Shown here piece by piece: positions 63,798-64,000 of a stretch of 64,000 bases of DNA. This DNA is from Flavobacterium phragmitis. GTDB lineage: Bacteria; Bacteroidota; Bacteroidia; Flavobacteriales; Flavobacteriaceae. The notes under the pieces are model-generated. The model did no database searches, had not been told where the DNA came from, and saw only the letters and a list, made by a program, of their open reading frames with translations. A program made the translations under genes and the position numbers. Location: positions 250,043 through 314,042 of the forward strand of contig NZ_FOMH01000007.1 of NCBI RefSeq assembly GCF_900112575.1. The letters are read 5' to 3'. Within the stretch, counting starts at the first letter, position 1. Every line of letters starts with the position of its first letter.

Positions 63798-63834
63798 AAC
63801 CTAACAGATTTTTAAAATCTGTTAGGTTTTTTTT
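63798..63834 (+). terminator. Terminator of fbp, CCTAACAG family
   Basis: AACCTAACAGATT at 63798-63810 pairs with AATCTGTTAGGTT at 63816-63828, followed by T residues. It is a relative of the hairpin after rpoN. Confidence 0.8.
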
Positions 63835-63870
63835 GTTTCAGATTTCTAGTTACTCTGGATTAACAACAAC

Positions 63871-63900
63871 AAACCCGACAGGTTCAAACCTGTCGGGTTT
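63871..63900. repeat. CCCGACAGG palindrome
   Basis: AAACCCGACAGGTT at 63871-63884 is followed by its reverse complement at 63887-63900. It is the same core as the hairpin at 2920-2950. No gene is seen from 63763 to the end of the window. Confidence 0.75.
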
Positions 63901-64000
63901 ATAATTGAGTTTAGCTTCAATTTTAGAATCAGTAAAAAACTGAATACTAAAAACTGATTACTGAATACTATTTATTCATATTCTCCATTTCAAACAAGAA

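Noticed and set aside
63871..63900. tRNA-like T-loop (GGTTCAAACC)
   Set aside because: The sequence is a perfect palindrome with no acceptor or anticodon arms; it is a hairpin repeat.

Overview
The window is AT-rich bacterial DNA from a member of the Bacteroidota, almost certainly family Flavobacteriaceae and probably genus Flavobacterium. This rests on lineage-typical gene pairs (ftsX-DUF3098-uppP-truB, DUF4271-hemD, pyrC-DUF4296), a T9SS sorting domain, a TonB-dependent receptor with an N-terminal carboxypeptidase-regulatory domain, DUF5686 and OprO/P-type outer-membrane proteins, TAnnTTTG-like -7 promoter elements, a lack of Shine-Dalgarno sequences, and many small dispersed intergenic hairpins. 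No rRNA, tRNA, CRISPR array, insertion sequence or prophage was seen.

Layout. 0-3 kb: the 3' end of an unknown Gly/Ala/Asn-rich protein and two tandem AraC-type regulators. 3-10 kb: rpoN, a GxxExxY protein set among repeats, asnS and an MMPL/RND exporter. 10-19 kb: a LytS/LytTR two-component pair, a CPA2 cation/proton antiporter, a DUF5686 outer-membrane protein, frr, pyrH and a thioredoxin-fold protein. 19-26 kb: a possible 25-codon gene with its own terminator, truB-uppP-DUF3098-ftsX and leuS. 26-32 kb: an exported hydrolase/ECF sigma/membrane-protein operon, an MmpS-like lipoprotein, a TPR histidine kinase with a LuxR-type regulator, and a zinc peptidase. 32-42 kb: an Lrp regulator, hemD-DUF4271, a mannosyltransferase-pyrC-DUF4296 operon, an epimerase, tyrS, a RelB/RelE module and a LuxE-like acyltransferase beside a decayed copy of its own 3' end. 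42-50 kb: a phosphate-type locus with phoB-phoR, an OprO/P porin, a TonB receptor and a beta-helix lipoprotein. 50-56 kb: a MurG-like glycosyltransferase, an exported Ala/Lys-rich protein ending in a PBCV basic adaptor domain, and a 1144-residue outer-membrane protein. 55.8-60.5 kb: the accessory highlight, described below. 60.5-64 kb: aspartate kinase, a GNAT acetyltransferase and fructose-1,6-bisphosphatase.

The most interesting region is 55.8-59.5 kb. It is a compact, overlapping minus-strand operon resembling the sporulation-delaying-protein (SDP) toxin system of Bacillus: an SdpC-like precursor with two cysteines six residues apart ahead of a hydrophobic segment, SdpA, SdpB, a DUF1648 membrane protein (the N-terminal half of the SdpI immunity family), a DUF5808 protein and further small membrane proteins. 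The precursor here carries a lipoprotein-type signal. A 58-codon gene that I read directly from the sequence heads the operon, behind a good TTG-N21-TAAGTTTG promoter. A palindrome overlaps the -33 element, and divergently placed duplicated XRE regulators are candidates for binding it.

A second signal is a shared promoter layout in the phosphate locus. Porin, lipoprotein and TonB receptor each have TAACAT-type elements at 14 or 25 bases from a (C/T)(A/T)TCTTTG -7 element, with 11-base spacing of repeats in two of the three. This is what PhoB-type activation predicts. Other notable structures are three arrays of an 8-base CTTAGnnn unit, one ending at the leuS start codon, and terminators for plus-strand genes buried inside the 3' coding ends of convergent genes.
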